Shown here: piece after piece, positions 42,401 through 51,699 of the stretch | Position numbering within the stretch: position 1 is the stretch's first letter | Layout of the letters: each line of letters begins with the position of its first letter | Source: UBA7703 sp034926785 | GTDB lineage: Bacteria; Bacillota; Clostridia; Christensenellales; CAG-138 | Length of the DNA stretch: 64,000 bases | Assembly (NCBI GenBank): GCA_034926785.1 | Contig: JAYFQU010000023.1 | Span: 1-64,000, forward strand | Reading direction: 5' to 3' | Translations under genes and position numbers: made by a program | Notes under the pieces: model-generated | Seen by the model: the letters and a program-made list of their open reading frames with translations, nothing else | Told to the model about the DNA's origin: nothing | The model's database searches: none

Positions 42401-43711
42401 ATGGGGTTATTAGAACGGCTGGATAAAAAAACGCCGCTCACGCCAAACGGCGCAACCGTGCCGGTGGAGGCGGACGAACCTGCGCTGTTGCGCGAGCGCG
42501 TGCATTATCAAGTTGTTGAGACGCTGAACAAGCGCGATGAAAAGCACAGCGGGGGCGCAAATGAAGCGGAGACACGCGCAATTATCGATTCCGCATTGGA
42601 GCAGCAGGCCTCCAGCATGGCGCGGCCGGAGCGCATACGCATCGCCTCCGAAATCTATGATTCTATCCGTGGTCTTGGGCCGTTGGAAAAGCTGCTTGCC
42701 GACGACTCCATCAGCGAAATCATGGTGAACGGAGCCAAGCAGGTGTTCATCGAACGCCGGGGCAAACTGATTCAGAGCGACGTCTCCTTCTATGATAACG
42801 ATCAGTTGCTGAACGTAATTGACCGCATCGTCTCCCCGCTGGGGCGTCATATTGACGAGGCAAACCCGATGGTGGACGCGCGTCTGTCAGACGGTTCGCG
42901 CGTCAATGCGGTGATCCCCCCGCTTTCGTTAAAAGGGCCTCTGCTCACGATTCGAAAGTTTTCCAAAACGCCTCTGACCGTGGATAACCTGATCAGCTAC
43001 GGCAGCCTCACCATGAAAATGGCCGCCTTTTTGGAGGCCTGCGTCAAGGGCCGGCTCAATATCGTCGTCTCCGGCGGAACGGGCAGCGGAAAAACAACGC
43101 TGCTCAACGTGCTCTCCGCCTATATTCCATATGACGAGCGCATCGTAACCATCGAGGATGCCGCGGAAATCCAGCTGCAGCAGCGCCATGTTCTGACATT
43201 AGAGGCACGCCCGGCAAATCTCGAAGGAACCGGGCAGATCACCATACGCGATCTTGTGCGAAACGCGCTGCGTATGCGGCCGGACCGCATCATCGTTGGC
43301 GAGGTGCGCGGCGGTGAGGCGCTGGATATGTTGCAGGCCATGAATACCGGTCACGACGGCTCCCTCACCACCGGACATGCGAACTCTACCAGGGATATGC
43401 TCGCGCGATTGGAGACTATGGTGCTTATGGCGGGCATGAATTTGCCGCTATCCGCCATCCGCCAGCAGATTGCGTCCTCTATCGATATTATCGTGCAGCA
43501 ATCCCGCATGCGGGACGGGAGCCGCAAGATCATCAGCGTCAGCGAGGTCGTCGGTATGGAAGGCGACGTGATTATTACGCAGGAGATCTTTACCTTTGAC
43601 GCGGGCGATGGACGCTCTCCCGGGCGTTTTCGCGCAACGGGCATCAAGCCCCGCTGTGCGGAGAAGCTCTTGGCCGCAGGCGCGGGCCTCAAGGATGAAT
43701 GGTTTAACTAA
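42401..43711 (+). CDS. cpaF: Pilus assembly secretion ATPase CpaF/TadA
   Basis: The 436-residue hexameric ATPase has Walker A SGGTGSGKTTLLNVLS near residue 225, the Asp box VTIEDAAEIQL, Walker B IIVGEVRGGEALDML and a His box TTGHANSTRDML. It drives pilin extension and possibly retraction through TadB and TadC. It follows cpaE by 2 nt. Confidence 0.93.
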   Translation: MGLLERLDKKTPLTPNGATVPVEADEPALLRERVHYQVVETLNKRDEKHSGGANEAETRAIIDSALEQQASSMARPERIRIASEIYDSIRGLGPLEKLLADDSISEIMVNGAKQVFIERRGKLIQSDVSFYDNDQLLNVIDRIVSPLGRHIDEANPMVDARLSDGSRVNAVIPPLSLKGPLLTIRKFSKTPLTVDNLISYGSLTMKMAAFLEACVKGRLNIVVSGGTGSGKTTLLNVLSAYIPYDERIVTIEDAAEIQLQQRHVLTLEARPANLEGTGQITIRDLVRNALRMRPDRIIVGEVRGGEALDMLQAMNTGHDGSLTTGHANSTRDMLARLETMVLMAGMNLPLSAIRQQIASSIDIIVQQSRMRDGSRKIISVSEVVGMEGDVIITQEIFTFDAGDGRSPGRFRATGIKPRCAEKLLAAGAGLKDEWFN

Positions 43712-43753
43712 GAGAATGAACATGAGATTTTCTATGGAAAGGAAGCGCATCCT

Positions 43754-44683
43754 ATGACTCGGATTCTGGTTGTCATCGTCTGCATGATTGCTTCCTATTT
43801 CATTTTTTACATCATTGCGACGGTGCGCACCAAGGAAAAGCGCGCGATGGATCAGCGCGTTCGCGCTCTGTTTGACGTTGTCCCGGAAGAGGGCGCTTCC
43901 AAACGCTTAAAAAAAGAAAGGCATAAGATTCATCCGCGCCGACTCGATCAGATTGCGGACGAGCTTTACGTCGCCGGCGTTGCGCTCCGCGCGGAAGAGT
44001 TTATCACGATCTGGATTCTGACCGGCGCCGTTATCCCTGCCGCCGTTTTGTTCCTCGGCGCGTCAACGAGTCTCTGCATCGGGCTTGTCATCATCGGCGG
44101 AGCGGCGCCCATCTCTTGGGTTACCATCAAGCGCAATAAACGCCTTACGTTGTTTGGAACACAGCTTTCCGACGCGCTGACGATCATCTGCAATGCGCTT
44201 CGGGTTGGGCAATCCTTTCAAACCGCGATGAAGAGCGTCGCCGACGAAATGGAGGAGCCGATCTCCCGCGAGTTCATGCGCGTCTATCGTGAAACGCAGT
44301 ATGGCATGCCGCTCGAGACCAGCCTCGCCCGACTGGTCGCCCGAACCCAGAATTCCGATCTCGATTTGGTTTGCTCCGCAGTCGTGATCCAGCGTCAGAT
44401 CGGCGGCAATCTCGCTGTCATCCTCGAGAACATCTCCGATACCATCAACCAGCGCATCCGTCTGCGCGGCGAAGTGAAAACCATGACTTCTGCCGGAAGG
44501 CTGAGCGGATATATCGTCGGCGCGTTGCCGGTCTTTATCATCGTACTGCTGATGTTTCTCAATCCCGGATATGTGGACATGTTTTTCTCCACACAATCCG
44601 GGCGGATCATGTTGATGGTTTGTGTCGTGATGGAGGCGATTGGATTCGCCTTTGTCCGGAAAATTGTCAACATCAAGATGTAG
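43754..44683 (+). CDS. tadB: Pilus inner-membrane platform protein TadB
   Basis: The 309-residue protein has membrane helices near residues 4-22 and 85-120, a central T2SF domain (FGTQLSDALTIICNALRVGQ to QRQIGGNLAVILENIS) and two C-terminal helices. It forms the platform with TadC. AAAGGAAG precedes the ATG. Confidence 0.9.
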   Translation: MTRILVVIVCMIASYFIFYIIATVRTKEKRAMDQRVRALFDVVPEEGASKRLKKERHKIHPRRLDQIADELYVAGVALRAEEFITIWILTGAVIPAAVLFLGASTSLCIGLVIIGGAAPISWVTIKRNKRLTLFGTQLSDALTIICNALRVGQSFQTAMKSVADEMEEPISREFMRVYRETQYGMPLETSLARLVARTQNSDLDLVCSAVVIQRQIGGNLAVILENISDTINQRIRLRGEVKTMTSAGRLSGYIVGALPVFIIVLLMFLNPGYVDMFFSTQSGRIMLMVCVVMEAIGFAFVRKIVNIKM

Positions 44684-44698
44684 AAAGGAGCGCGCTGC

Positions 44699-45628
44699 AT
44701 GAGGCTTGTCGTCTTGGTTTGCACCATTGCGGTATTTCTTTCTCTGCTTGCACTATTGAGCGGCGTTGGAAAGCGAATCGATCTCATGCGCCGCCGCTTT
44801 GCTCAGGTTCAGGAAACCGAGCGCATATATAGCGATGATGAACTGAGAAAATCCTTTTCCGAACGCGTCATCCGCCCGGCGATGAACCAAATTGCCAATT
44901 TGGTTCGCCGAACGGCCGGGAAAAGAAAGGTCGCCGGTCCAAGCAAAGCCAACCAGAAACTCGAAAAACAGATCAAAGCTTCCGGCCTTCCGGTGACGAT
45001 GCAGGAGTTCAACTTCATCAAAAGCACGCTGATGCTTCTGTTTCTCGTTGGCGGCATTGTGATCTTCCTGCTCGCGCCCATTGATATCATGTATCGTTTG
45101 CTGATTTTGCTCGTCATGGCAAATATTCCGATGTATGGATCCGGCATCTTCCTCCGCTCCTGCGTGAAGGCGCGTAAGGAATCCATCTCGCACGATCTGC
45201 CGGACGTCATGGATGTTCTGGTTGTCAGCCTGGAGGCCGGTCTTGGACTGGATTCGGCGATTGTTCGGCAGTACGCCAAGAATAAGTCAATCGTACTCAC
45301 CGAATTAAACAATGCCATTCGCGAGGTGCAGATGGGCGTTCCGCGCCGGACAGCGCTCAAAGAGATGGCAGACCGTTGCGACGTTAAGGAGATGACGGTA
45401 TTTGTCACCGCGCTTTTACAGGCGGATCAGTTGGGCACATCGGTGAAAAATGTGCTGCAGGTACAGTCCGAGCGTCTTCGCGTAGAGCGAAAACAAGCCA
45501 TACAGGCAAAGGCGGCAAAAGCACCGATCAAAATCATGCTGCCGACAGTCCTGTTCATCTTCCCCGTGATATTCATCATTCTGCTCGGCCCGGCCGTTGT
45601 CGATATGATGGCAACGTTTGGTAAATGA
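44699..45628 (+). CDS. tadC: Pilus inner-membrane platform protein TadC
   Basis: The 309-residue protein has an N-terminal helix, a helix pair near residues 105-150, a T2SF domain (LPDVMDVLVVSLEAGLGLDS, LLQADQLGTSVKNVLQVQ) and a C-terminal helix pair. It begins 15 nt after tadB with AAGGAG upstream. Confidence 0.9.
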   Translation: MRLVVLVCTIAVFLSLLALLSGVGKRIDLMRRRFAQVQETERIYSDDELRKSFSERVIRPAMNQIANLVRRTAGKRKVAGPSKANQKLEKQIKASGLPVTMQEFNFIKSTLMLLFLVGGIVIFLLAPIDIMYRLLILLVMANIPMYGSGIFLRSCVKARKESISHDLPDVMDVLVVSLEAGLGLDSAIVRQYAKNKSIVLTELNNAIREVQMGVPRRTALKEMADRCDVKEMTVFVTALLQADQLGTSVKNVLQVQSERLRVERKQAIQAKAAKAPIKIMLPTVLFIFPVIFIILLGPAVVDMMATFGK

Positions 45629-45638
45629 GGTAACAAAC

Positions 45639-45983
45639 ATGAAGATACTCCAAATCCGAAAGAACGGAACAACAATCGCCAATGTGTGGCACGCAAACGG
45701 ATATTTCACGCGGCTTCGTGGACTATTGGGCCGCACGCTGGATCGGGACGGCGGGCTGATGCTCTCGCCCTGCTCCAGCATCCATACGATCGGCATGCGA
45801 TATGCCATTGACGCCGTCTATCTGGATCGGGGGTTTCGCGTGTTGCGGGTGGATCAGGCGATCCAACCCGGCAAGGTATGCAAAGCCCAGCATGGCGCGC
45901 GGCATATTCTCGAACTGCCGGAAGGAATGGCGTCATTAAGCAATATTTCATCTGGAGATATTCTGGAGGTAACCCATGGATGA
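45639..45983 (+). CDS. DUF192-family protein
   Basis: The 114-residue protein has the DUF192 core: RLRGLLGR, then HTIGMRYAIDAVYLD, and a C-terminal ILELPEG segment. DUF192 genes commonly accompany Tad clusters. The function is unknown to me. The ATG at 45639 lies 10 nt after the tadC stop. No signal peptide is seen. Confidence 0.85.
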   Translation: MKILQIRKNGTTIANVWHANGYFTRLRGLLGRTLDRDGGLMLSPCSSIHTIGMRYAIDAVYLDRGFRVLRVDQAIQPGKVCKAQHGARHILELPEGMASLSNISSGDILEVTHG

Positions 45984-46887
45984 ACGATTAGACCGAAGCG
46001 AACGCGGAATTGACTCGCTGCGCAGCCGGATGGATGCGGACGCGCGTTTTCGCCGCGTAATATCCGGCTACGATCCGCAGGATGTCCGCTCATACGTTGA
46101 GAATGTTAAGCGGATTTTTTCGCAGCAGGCGATGGCGGCAAAGCAGGAGCAGGAGACCTTGATTGCGCAGTTGGACTCAGCTAAAAGTGAGCTTCAGGCA
46201 AGGAACTGCGGAATTAAAAAGCTAAAGGAGCTATTGCTCGAGCGCGAAACGCAACTGACCAACTCAAATATGCGGATTAACGCGCTGCTCCAGACCGTGA
46301 AAGCGCACGGCGCGGAGCGGGAAGAGTTGGAGCGGTTGCGCCAGGAGATTGCATCCAGCGGCAGCGCGGAGCGCCTTCAGGCGTTGGAGCGCGAAGCGCA
46401 GCGGCAGCGCGCCGCCGTTGCACAGGCGACAAGCCTTGTAGAAACGTGGAAGGAGGAGCGCGAACGCCTGCTTGCGGAAAATGAGCGCCTGCATCAGGAA
46501 GTGAGTTATCTGCGCTCCATCGCCATGTTCCCCATGCCGGAGCAGGAAGCGCCCCATATCTTTGCGTTCCCTGCCGCGCCAGGCGTTACAGCGGTGCCCG
46601 GCCGGCAGCAATATGCGGATGTCATCGCCGCCGAGAACCGGTTCGCAGCGCAGGCGGCCACGTCCCAGCCCGCAGCGTCCCAATCCGCCGGTTCGCAGCA
46701 GAAGGATTTTGCGCAGATTGCGGATAAACTCGCAACTATGTTCGCAGAAGCGTATCAATTGGTCAGCCAGTTCAGAACTGCGCAGGAACCGCAGCCCGAG
46801 CCGCAGCAGCAGCGCCCCACCCAGCCATATATGCAGATTTTGCGTCCCGATGGCGGGAATGTGGACAACGTCTACAACAGAAAATAG
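45976..46887 (+). CDS. DivIVA-like coiled-coil protein of the Tad operon
   Basis: The 303-residue protein has, near residue 24, FRRVISGYDPQDVRSYVENV, which resembles the N-terminal DivIVA/GpsB signature. A coiled coil over about residues 45-185 and a Gln/Ala/Pro-rich C-terminus follow. It overlaps the DUF192 gene by 8 nt. DivIVA proteins mark poles and septa, so a role in placing the pilus with CpaE/TadZ is an attractive inference. Confidence 0.7.
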   Translation: MDERLDRSERGIDSLRSRMDADARFRRVISGYDPQDVRSYVENVKRIFSQQAMAAKQEQETLIAQLDSAKSELQARNCGIKKLKELLLERETQLTNSNMRINALLQTVKAHGAEREELERLRQEIASSGSAERLQALEREAQRQRAAVAQATSLVETWKEERERLLAENERLHQEVSYLRSIAMFPMPEQEAPHIFAFPAAPGVTAVPGRQQYADVIAAENRFAAQAATSQPAASQSAGSQQKDFAQIADKLATMFAEAYQLVSQFRTAQEPQPEPQQQRPTQPYMQILRPDGGNVDNVYNRK

Positions 46888-47055
46888 ATGTGCGCAAGAG
46901 ATGATAAAGCGGTCCACCATGCGTAGTCGGTCGGGTCACAGGCGGCCTTACCCCTGCGCATTTTAATTGTTACAGCACGCGATTCCCACCCGCTGTAGGC
47001 GGCGCATCCCCCGCGCGTTTCAAAAGGGTTGGCAGCGTTGAATAGTGAGGTTGAT

Positions 47056-48585
47056 ATGAAGCAAAAGGCAAGCACAACGGTTATCATGCGTCAGGATTCC
47101 CTCGCGCCGTTATTGGCGAAGGATGGGGCTCGCCCGGGGTGGAAATCCCGCCTGCCTCTACTCCTGCTGCTTTTTTTGCCGTGCCTCTTTTTGCGTGCTT
47201 CCCTGGATAACGATCTATGGTTTCTGCTCAACAGCGGGCGCTATGTACTCGCGCATGGAATTCCCGTCGTCGAGCCGTTTACCCTGCATCATAACATGGC
47301 TTTTCTGATGCAACAGTGGCTTGCCGCCGTCGTATTCTGGCTAATCTATTCCAGTCTGGGGGCCTATGGCGTGCTCGCGTTCATCTGCCTGCTGTTTCTC
47401 TGCATTGTTTGGGTTACCTACCGTTTGACGATGCTCCTCTCCCGTCAGAATTTTTTCGCTTCGTTTGTAACAACTCTGTTGATCGCCGTGCTGCTGACGC
47501 AGTTTTTCATCACGCGCCCGATCATTTTCACCCTGCTGATTCTGATCCTGGAACTCTATTTTCTGGAGTGCTTTATCGCCTCGCACAAGGTCTCCTTTCT
47601 TTTCCCGCTGCCCATACTTTCGGCGCTGCTGATCAACTTTCAAGCCGCTATGTGGCCCATGCAGTTTATCCTGCTCCTGCCCTATGCGATTGATTCCTTT
47701 CACTTTAAGGTCGGGCGGATTCAAGGCCAGGGATATCCCAAACGGTTCTTTTTCCCTGCGGTTTTGCTGATGCTTGCCGCGGGGTTCGCTAACCCGTATG
47801 GATTTCGCGCGATGACCTATCTGTTTCGTTCCTATGGATACTCGGAGTTTTCACTGATCGACGAAATGAAGCCCGCCAACATCAACACGTTTCTTGGATT
47901 GGTCACCTTTGGCACCATCCTTGCCGTGCTTGCGGTATATCTATTTCATAAGGATGCGAAAACGCGGCTTCGCTATGCGCTATTAACGTTCGGAACGGCG
48001 ATACTGTCGCTTTCCGCCATGCGAAACTATGTCGTTTTCCTCCTTTGCGGCGTCTTCCCGCTGACATATGTGCTTCGGGATATAAAGCCGCCTGCGCTCG
48101 AAGCGAACCCCTCCAAATCCGTCAAACGCTTAAGGGTGGTTCTTCTCGTGTGTTTCACGCTGGCTATGATCTGTCTTGCGAAAATACAGGTAAGCAGTAT
48201 TCGGAAAGCCAACCTGCCCCCGCCCATTGCGGCGCCGGTAAACTTTCTGCTCGAAACGGAGGATCCCGAAAACGTTATACTCTATACCGGTTATAATGAC
48301 GGCGCGTATGCCGAATATATGGGGTTTGCTCCCTATATCGATGCCAGAGCAGAGGTGTTTGTCCCTAAAAACAATGGCCAGAGCGATATCATGAAAGAAT
48401 ATTGCCAGATGCTGCTTGGGAAAAAATACTACAAAGAGGTGCTGGATCAGTATCATTTTACCCACCTTCTGGTTTCCAAGGCGGATATCTTGAGCACGTA
48501 TCTCCCCTATGATACGGATTATCATCTGGTCTATCAGGATGAGCAGTATTCGGTTTACCGGTTGATCAATCCTTTGGCTTCATAG
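47056..48585 (+). CDS. Multi-pass membrane protein, GT-C glycosyltransferase-like
   Basis: The 509-residue protein has roughly ten membrane helices from residue 35 to about 390, with LDNDLWFLLNSGRYV in the first outside loop (an acidic motif as in GT-C enzymes), and a C-terminal soluble domain with NVILYTGYNDGAYAEYMGF. It might glycosylate pilins or adhesins, but the family assignment is tentative. GTGAGGT precedes the ATG. The ORF extends to a TTG nine codons upstream. The 168 bp before it hold no gene. Confidence 0.5.
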   Translation: MKQKASTTVIMRQDSLAPLLAKDGARPGWKSRLPLLLLLFLPCLFLRASLDNDLWFLLNSGRYVLAHGIPVVEPFTLHHNMAFLMQQWLAAVVFWLIYSSLGAYGVLAFICLLFLCIVWVTYRLTMLLSRQNFFASFVTTLLIAVLLTQFFITRPIIFTLLILILELYFLECFIASHKVSFLFPLPILSALLINFQAAMWPMQFILLLPYAIDSFHFKVGRIQGQGYPKRFFFPAVLLMLAAGFANPYGFRAMTYLFRSYGYSEFSLIDEMKPANINTFLGLVTFGTILAVLAVYLFHKDAKTRLRYALLTFGTAILSLSAMRNYVVFLLCGVFPLTYVLRDIKPPALEANPSKSVKRLRVVLLVCFTLAMICLAKIQVSSIRKANLPPPIAAPVNFLLETEDPENVILYTGYNDGAYAEYMGFAPYIDARAEVFVPKNNGQSDIMKEYCQMLLGKKYYKEVLDQYHFTHLLVSKADILSTYLPYDTDYHLVYQDEQYSVYRLINPLAS

Positions 48586-48711
48586 CCGGGTACTGGCGTA
48601 AAGATGTTGGATCGTTTATCTGAACTTCCTGATTCGGCTGATAAAACGCTTTTCGTCCGTCTATTTGGCAGGCAAAGGCAGGTTCCGTCCGGTTTATTAC
48701 ATTGTAACCGG

Positions 48712-48739
48712 TTGACTTTTTCGGTTGAATTACTATACT
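48712..48739 (+). promoter_or_regulatory. Promoter of tadG-like gene 1
   Basis: TTGACT (48712-48717) and TATACT (48734-48739) are 16 bp apart. The tadG-like gene 2 promoter has exactly the same boxes and spacing. Confidence 0.7.
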
Positions 48740-48852
48740 CATTGTTATATACAAAATGAGTTTAACCCTTAATAGCTGCCGAGTAAGGCCGCTAACGTTC
48801 GTAGAGGGAAGTCCATGATCCATGAATGCGACGATTCGTCAGGAGGATGTAT

Positions 48853-49992
48853 ATGCGATCCGTTTGGAAGTGGTTGAAGGGTGAGGGCGGTCAATCCACC
48901 ATCATCATTGCTGTGTCCATGGTTGTGCTGTGTGGGTTTGCCGCGCTTGCAATCGATGTAAGCAGGCTATCCGTAGAGCAGAACCAGTTGCAGAACGCCG
49001 CAGATGCGGCCGCTCTTGCCGGGGCGCGATCTCTGCCATCCTCCACAACCGCGAAAAGCCAGGCCATTCACTATGCCGGGGTCAATGGCGTCCCAGCCGC
49101 CAATACAACCGTTAATACCCCTTACAACAGCAATTCTTCCAAGATCGAGGTAATCTGTAAAGGGACGGTTCGCTACACATTTGCGCGCGTACTCGGTCTG
49201 CAATCCAAGCAGGTTTCCGCACGCGCAGTCGCAGAGAAACGGGGCTTGAGCGGCGGCGCGTTCGGCTACGCGGTCTTCTCCGGCAGCACCACGGATTTGA
49301 TGCAGTTCAACTCCAGTTCTCTGGATATCTCCGGCAGCACACATTCAAATGCCGATTTTCAGATGAGCGGCACACTGCAAAAGATATCGGGCAATGCGGA
49401 GGCCGTGAAAAACTTCGCCTCTTATGTCTCCTCCATCACCATCGGCGGTACCTGTCAGGGGTCCTCTATCACCATTTCCGGCAGCACCATCAACGTGCCA
49501 AACCGCGTAACCAGCCCGGCAACCGTCATTGCGATGCCGGATTTTTCCGCGGATGTCAAGAGCGAGGCCGCCGCGGCAGGCACCTATTACACCTCATCCA
49601 AGCTCTATAACGGCGGTACGATTAACGTGGATTCCTCCATCTATGTGGACGGCGGATCGCTCACCATCGCCGGAAGCAGTTTTTCCGGTCAAGGATGCAT
49701 GGTGGCAACAGGCAATATCCAACTCAACGGCAGTCTGATTCGCTCTTCGTCCAGCTCCTCGGTCTGCCTCTACTCCAAAAATGGAGATATCCAATTCAAT
49801 ACCTCCGGCCTGCAGGTGGATGGTATCGTGTACGCGCCGAATGGGTTTATCCAGATCAACGCTTCTGACATCACCATCAATGGCCGTATAATCGCAAAAA
49901 AGGTTCAGATCAACGGCAGCAATGTGAAGATCACTTCGTCCACGGGAGATTTAGCCTGTCTGCCAGGCACGTCCGTGGTCCTCGTAGAGTAG
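48853..49992 (+). CDS. TadG-like pilus-associated protein 1
   Basis: The 379-residue protein begins with a short basic stretch and the TadG_N membrane helix (GGQSTIIIAVSMVVLCGFAA), then QNAADAAALAGARSLP, the TadE/G family hallmark. From about residue 150 it is Ser/Gly/Thr-rich with repeated short strands (VDGGSLTIAG, GNIQLNGSL, VQINGSNVKI), like a polymer-forming beta-helix. A surface adhesin or tip role is inferred. AGGAGG lies 6 nt before the ATG. It is the first of two tandem paralogues, each with a separate promoter and terminator. Confidence 0.8.
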   Translation: MRSVWKWLKGEGGQSTIIIAVSMVVLCGFAALAIDVSRLSVEQNQLQNAADAAALAGARSLPSSTTAKSQAIHYAGVNGVPAANTTVNTPYNSNSSKIEVICKGTVRYTFARVLGLQSKQVSARAVAEKRGLSGGAFGYAVFSGSTTDLMQFNSSSLDISGSTHSNADFQMSGTLQKISGNAEAVKNFASYVSSITIGGTCQGSSITISGSTINVPNRVTSPATVIAMPDFSADVKSEAAAAGTYYTSSKLYNGGTINVDSSIYVDGGSLTIAGSSFSGQGCMVATGNIQLNGSLIRSSSSSSVCLYSKNGDIQFNTSGLQVDGIVYAPNGFIQINASDITINGRIIAKKVQINGSNVKITSSTGDLACLPGTSVVLVE

Positions 49993-50082
49993 TTTCCCCT
50001 AAAAGAGCATTCATGCTTTGTCACATGACTTGGGCAGTCCCTCTCATGATTCGGGCTTGACGCGATTGAATTCTACACAAAA

Positions 50083-50109
50083 GGCGTGAAAAGATTCACG
50101 CCTTTTTTG
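50083..50109 (+). terminator. Terminator of tadG-like gene 1
   Basis: GGCGTGAA-AAGA-TTCACGCC is followed by TTTTTT. The rest of 49993-50371 contains only the next promoter. Confidence 0.9.
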
Positions 50110-50224
50110 TCTCTCCTCTGCTGTTCCGCGCCGCACCGCACAGATCTGCTGTCTTTCGAATTGCTTTTTATTACATATCCGTTTCTTTATTCTATAATTC
50201 CATTGGATTGTTTCGTCACATTTC

Positions 50225-50252
50225 TTGACTTTTACCGCTGAACTCATATACT
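50225..50252 (+). promoter_or_regulatory. Promoter of tadG-like gene 2
   Basis: TTGACT (50225-50230) and TATACT (50247-50252) are 16 bp apart, copying the promoter of gene 1. Confidence 0.7.
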
Positions 50253-50371
50253 CATATTTAGATGTCAGGTTGCAGCCCGTCATCATAGCGCAGATCTCTT
50301 CAAACAGATATAGAGTGTGCCTGCGAACAATTTACTTGAGATTGAGTGTTCATCCACTCCGGAGGATTCGT

Positions 50372-51505
50372 ATGCGATCAATCAGAGCATGGCTAAAAGG
50401 GGAGTCGGGACAGTCTGCAATCATAGTCGCTATATCGATGGTTGTACTGTGTGGATTTGCCGCGCTTGCCATAGACATCGGTCGAATCTCGGTGACGAGG
50501 GGCCAACTGCAAAACGCGGCCGATGCTGCCGCGCTCGCAGGCGCGCAGGCGCTGCCAACCGCCGCTGCCGCGCAATCCCAGGCGGTACTCTATGCGGGAA
50601 TCAACGGCGTATCGGCCGCAAACACCACCGCCACAACCCCGTTCAGCGGAACCTCCTCAAAGATCGAGGTGGTTTGCCGGGGAACGGTGCCCTATACGTT
50701 CGCGCGGGTGTTTGGATTATCTGCCAAAGATATTTCCGCGCGCTCCGTTGCGCAGAAGCAAGGGATGAGCGGCGGCGCATTCGGATATGCCATTTTTTCC
50801 GGAAGTACGCTGGATCTCATGCAGATGAGTTCGCAGAATTTGACGATTGACGGCAGTGTACATTCCAATGCGGATATCCTGTTAACCGGTACCGTCAAGA
50901 TCACCGGCAATGCGGAATCCGTCAAGAGTTTTTCCGCTTATGTTACCTCTATTATCGTCGGAGGAACTTGTCAGGGATCCTCCATCTCCGTGTCCGGAGG
51001 TTCCATCAATGTACCAACCCGCATCTCCAGCCCGGCGGTAACCATCGCGATGCCGGATTTTTCTACCGAATTGAAAGAGGATGCTTCGGCAGGGGGCAGC
51101 TATTTTACCACTTCAAAAACATATAGCGCCGGAATCATCAGTTTGGATTCCCCGATCTATGTGGACGGCGGTTCGCTCACCTTAAACGGCAACAGCTTCA
51201 CCGGTCAGGGGTGCATGGTCGCGACGGGTAATATTCAGGTGAACGGAAATTTGACCCGTTCAGGCTCCAGCTCCTCCATCTGCCTGTATTCGAAAACCGG
51301 GGATATCCAAATCAACACTTCGGTTTCACGAATCGATGGCAGCCTCTATGCGCCAAACGGAATCATACAGATCAACGGAAATGTCACGATCAATGGAAGA
51401 ATTATCGCCAAGAAGGTTCAAATCAACGGCAGCACGGTCAATATCATCTCCTCTTCAGGCGATCTGGCATGCCTCCCCGGAACCTCCGTCAGCCTGGTTG
51501 AATAG
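50372..51505 (+). CDS. TadG-like pilus-associated protein 2
   Basis: The 377-residue protein is a close paralogue of the preceding gene over its whole length, with the same N-terminal helix (SMVVLCGFAALAIDIG), NAADAAALAGAQ motif and repeat-rich C-terminus ending ACLPGTSVSLVE. The central part differs in many Ser/Thr/Asn positions. GGAGG precedes the ATG. The 49-codon upstream extension covers the promoter and is not coding. Heteromeric or alternating surface structures are possible. Confidence 0.8.
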   Translation: MRSIRAWLKGESGQSAIIVAISMVVLCGFAALAIDIGRISVTRGQLQNAADAAALAGAQALPTAAAAQSQAVLYAGINGVSAANTTATTPFSGTSSKIEVVCRGTVPYTFARVFGLSAKDISARSVAQKQGMSGGAFGYAIFSGSTLDLMQMSSQNLTIDGSVHSNADILLTGTVKITGNAESVKSFSAYVTSIIVGGTCQGSSISVSGGSINVPTRISSPAVTIAMPDFSTELKEDASAGGSYFTTSKTYSAGIISLDSPIYVDGGSLTLNGNSFTGQGCMVATGNIQVNGNLTRSGSSSSICLYSKTGDIQINTSVSRIDGSLYAPNGIIQINGNVTINGRIIAKKVQINGSTVNIISSSGDLACLPGTSVSLVE

Positions 51506-51533
51506 CCGCGCCGGGTCATTAAAAAAGACAGAA

Positions 51534-51562
51534 CGCACGACCGATTTCTCGTGCGCTTTTTT
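51534..51562 (+). terminator. Terminator of tadG-like gene 2 / Tad cluster
   Basis: CGCACGA, an 8-nt loop and TCGTGCG are followed by CTTTTTT. Confidence 0.88.
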
Positions 51563-51699
51563 CTTTATCAAACGGTTTGCCCATGCTTCCAGATACCCCG
51601 GCAGGGGTTGCCGCCAATGAAAGCAACCTCGTTCGCCCTCTATACTGAAAATGGCCAAGCAAAACGCGAGGTTCATTCCCGCAGCCGGTTCTATTTTTC

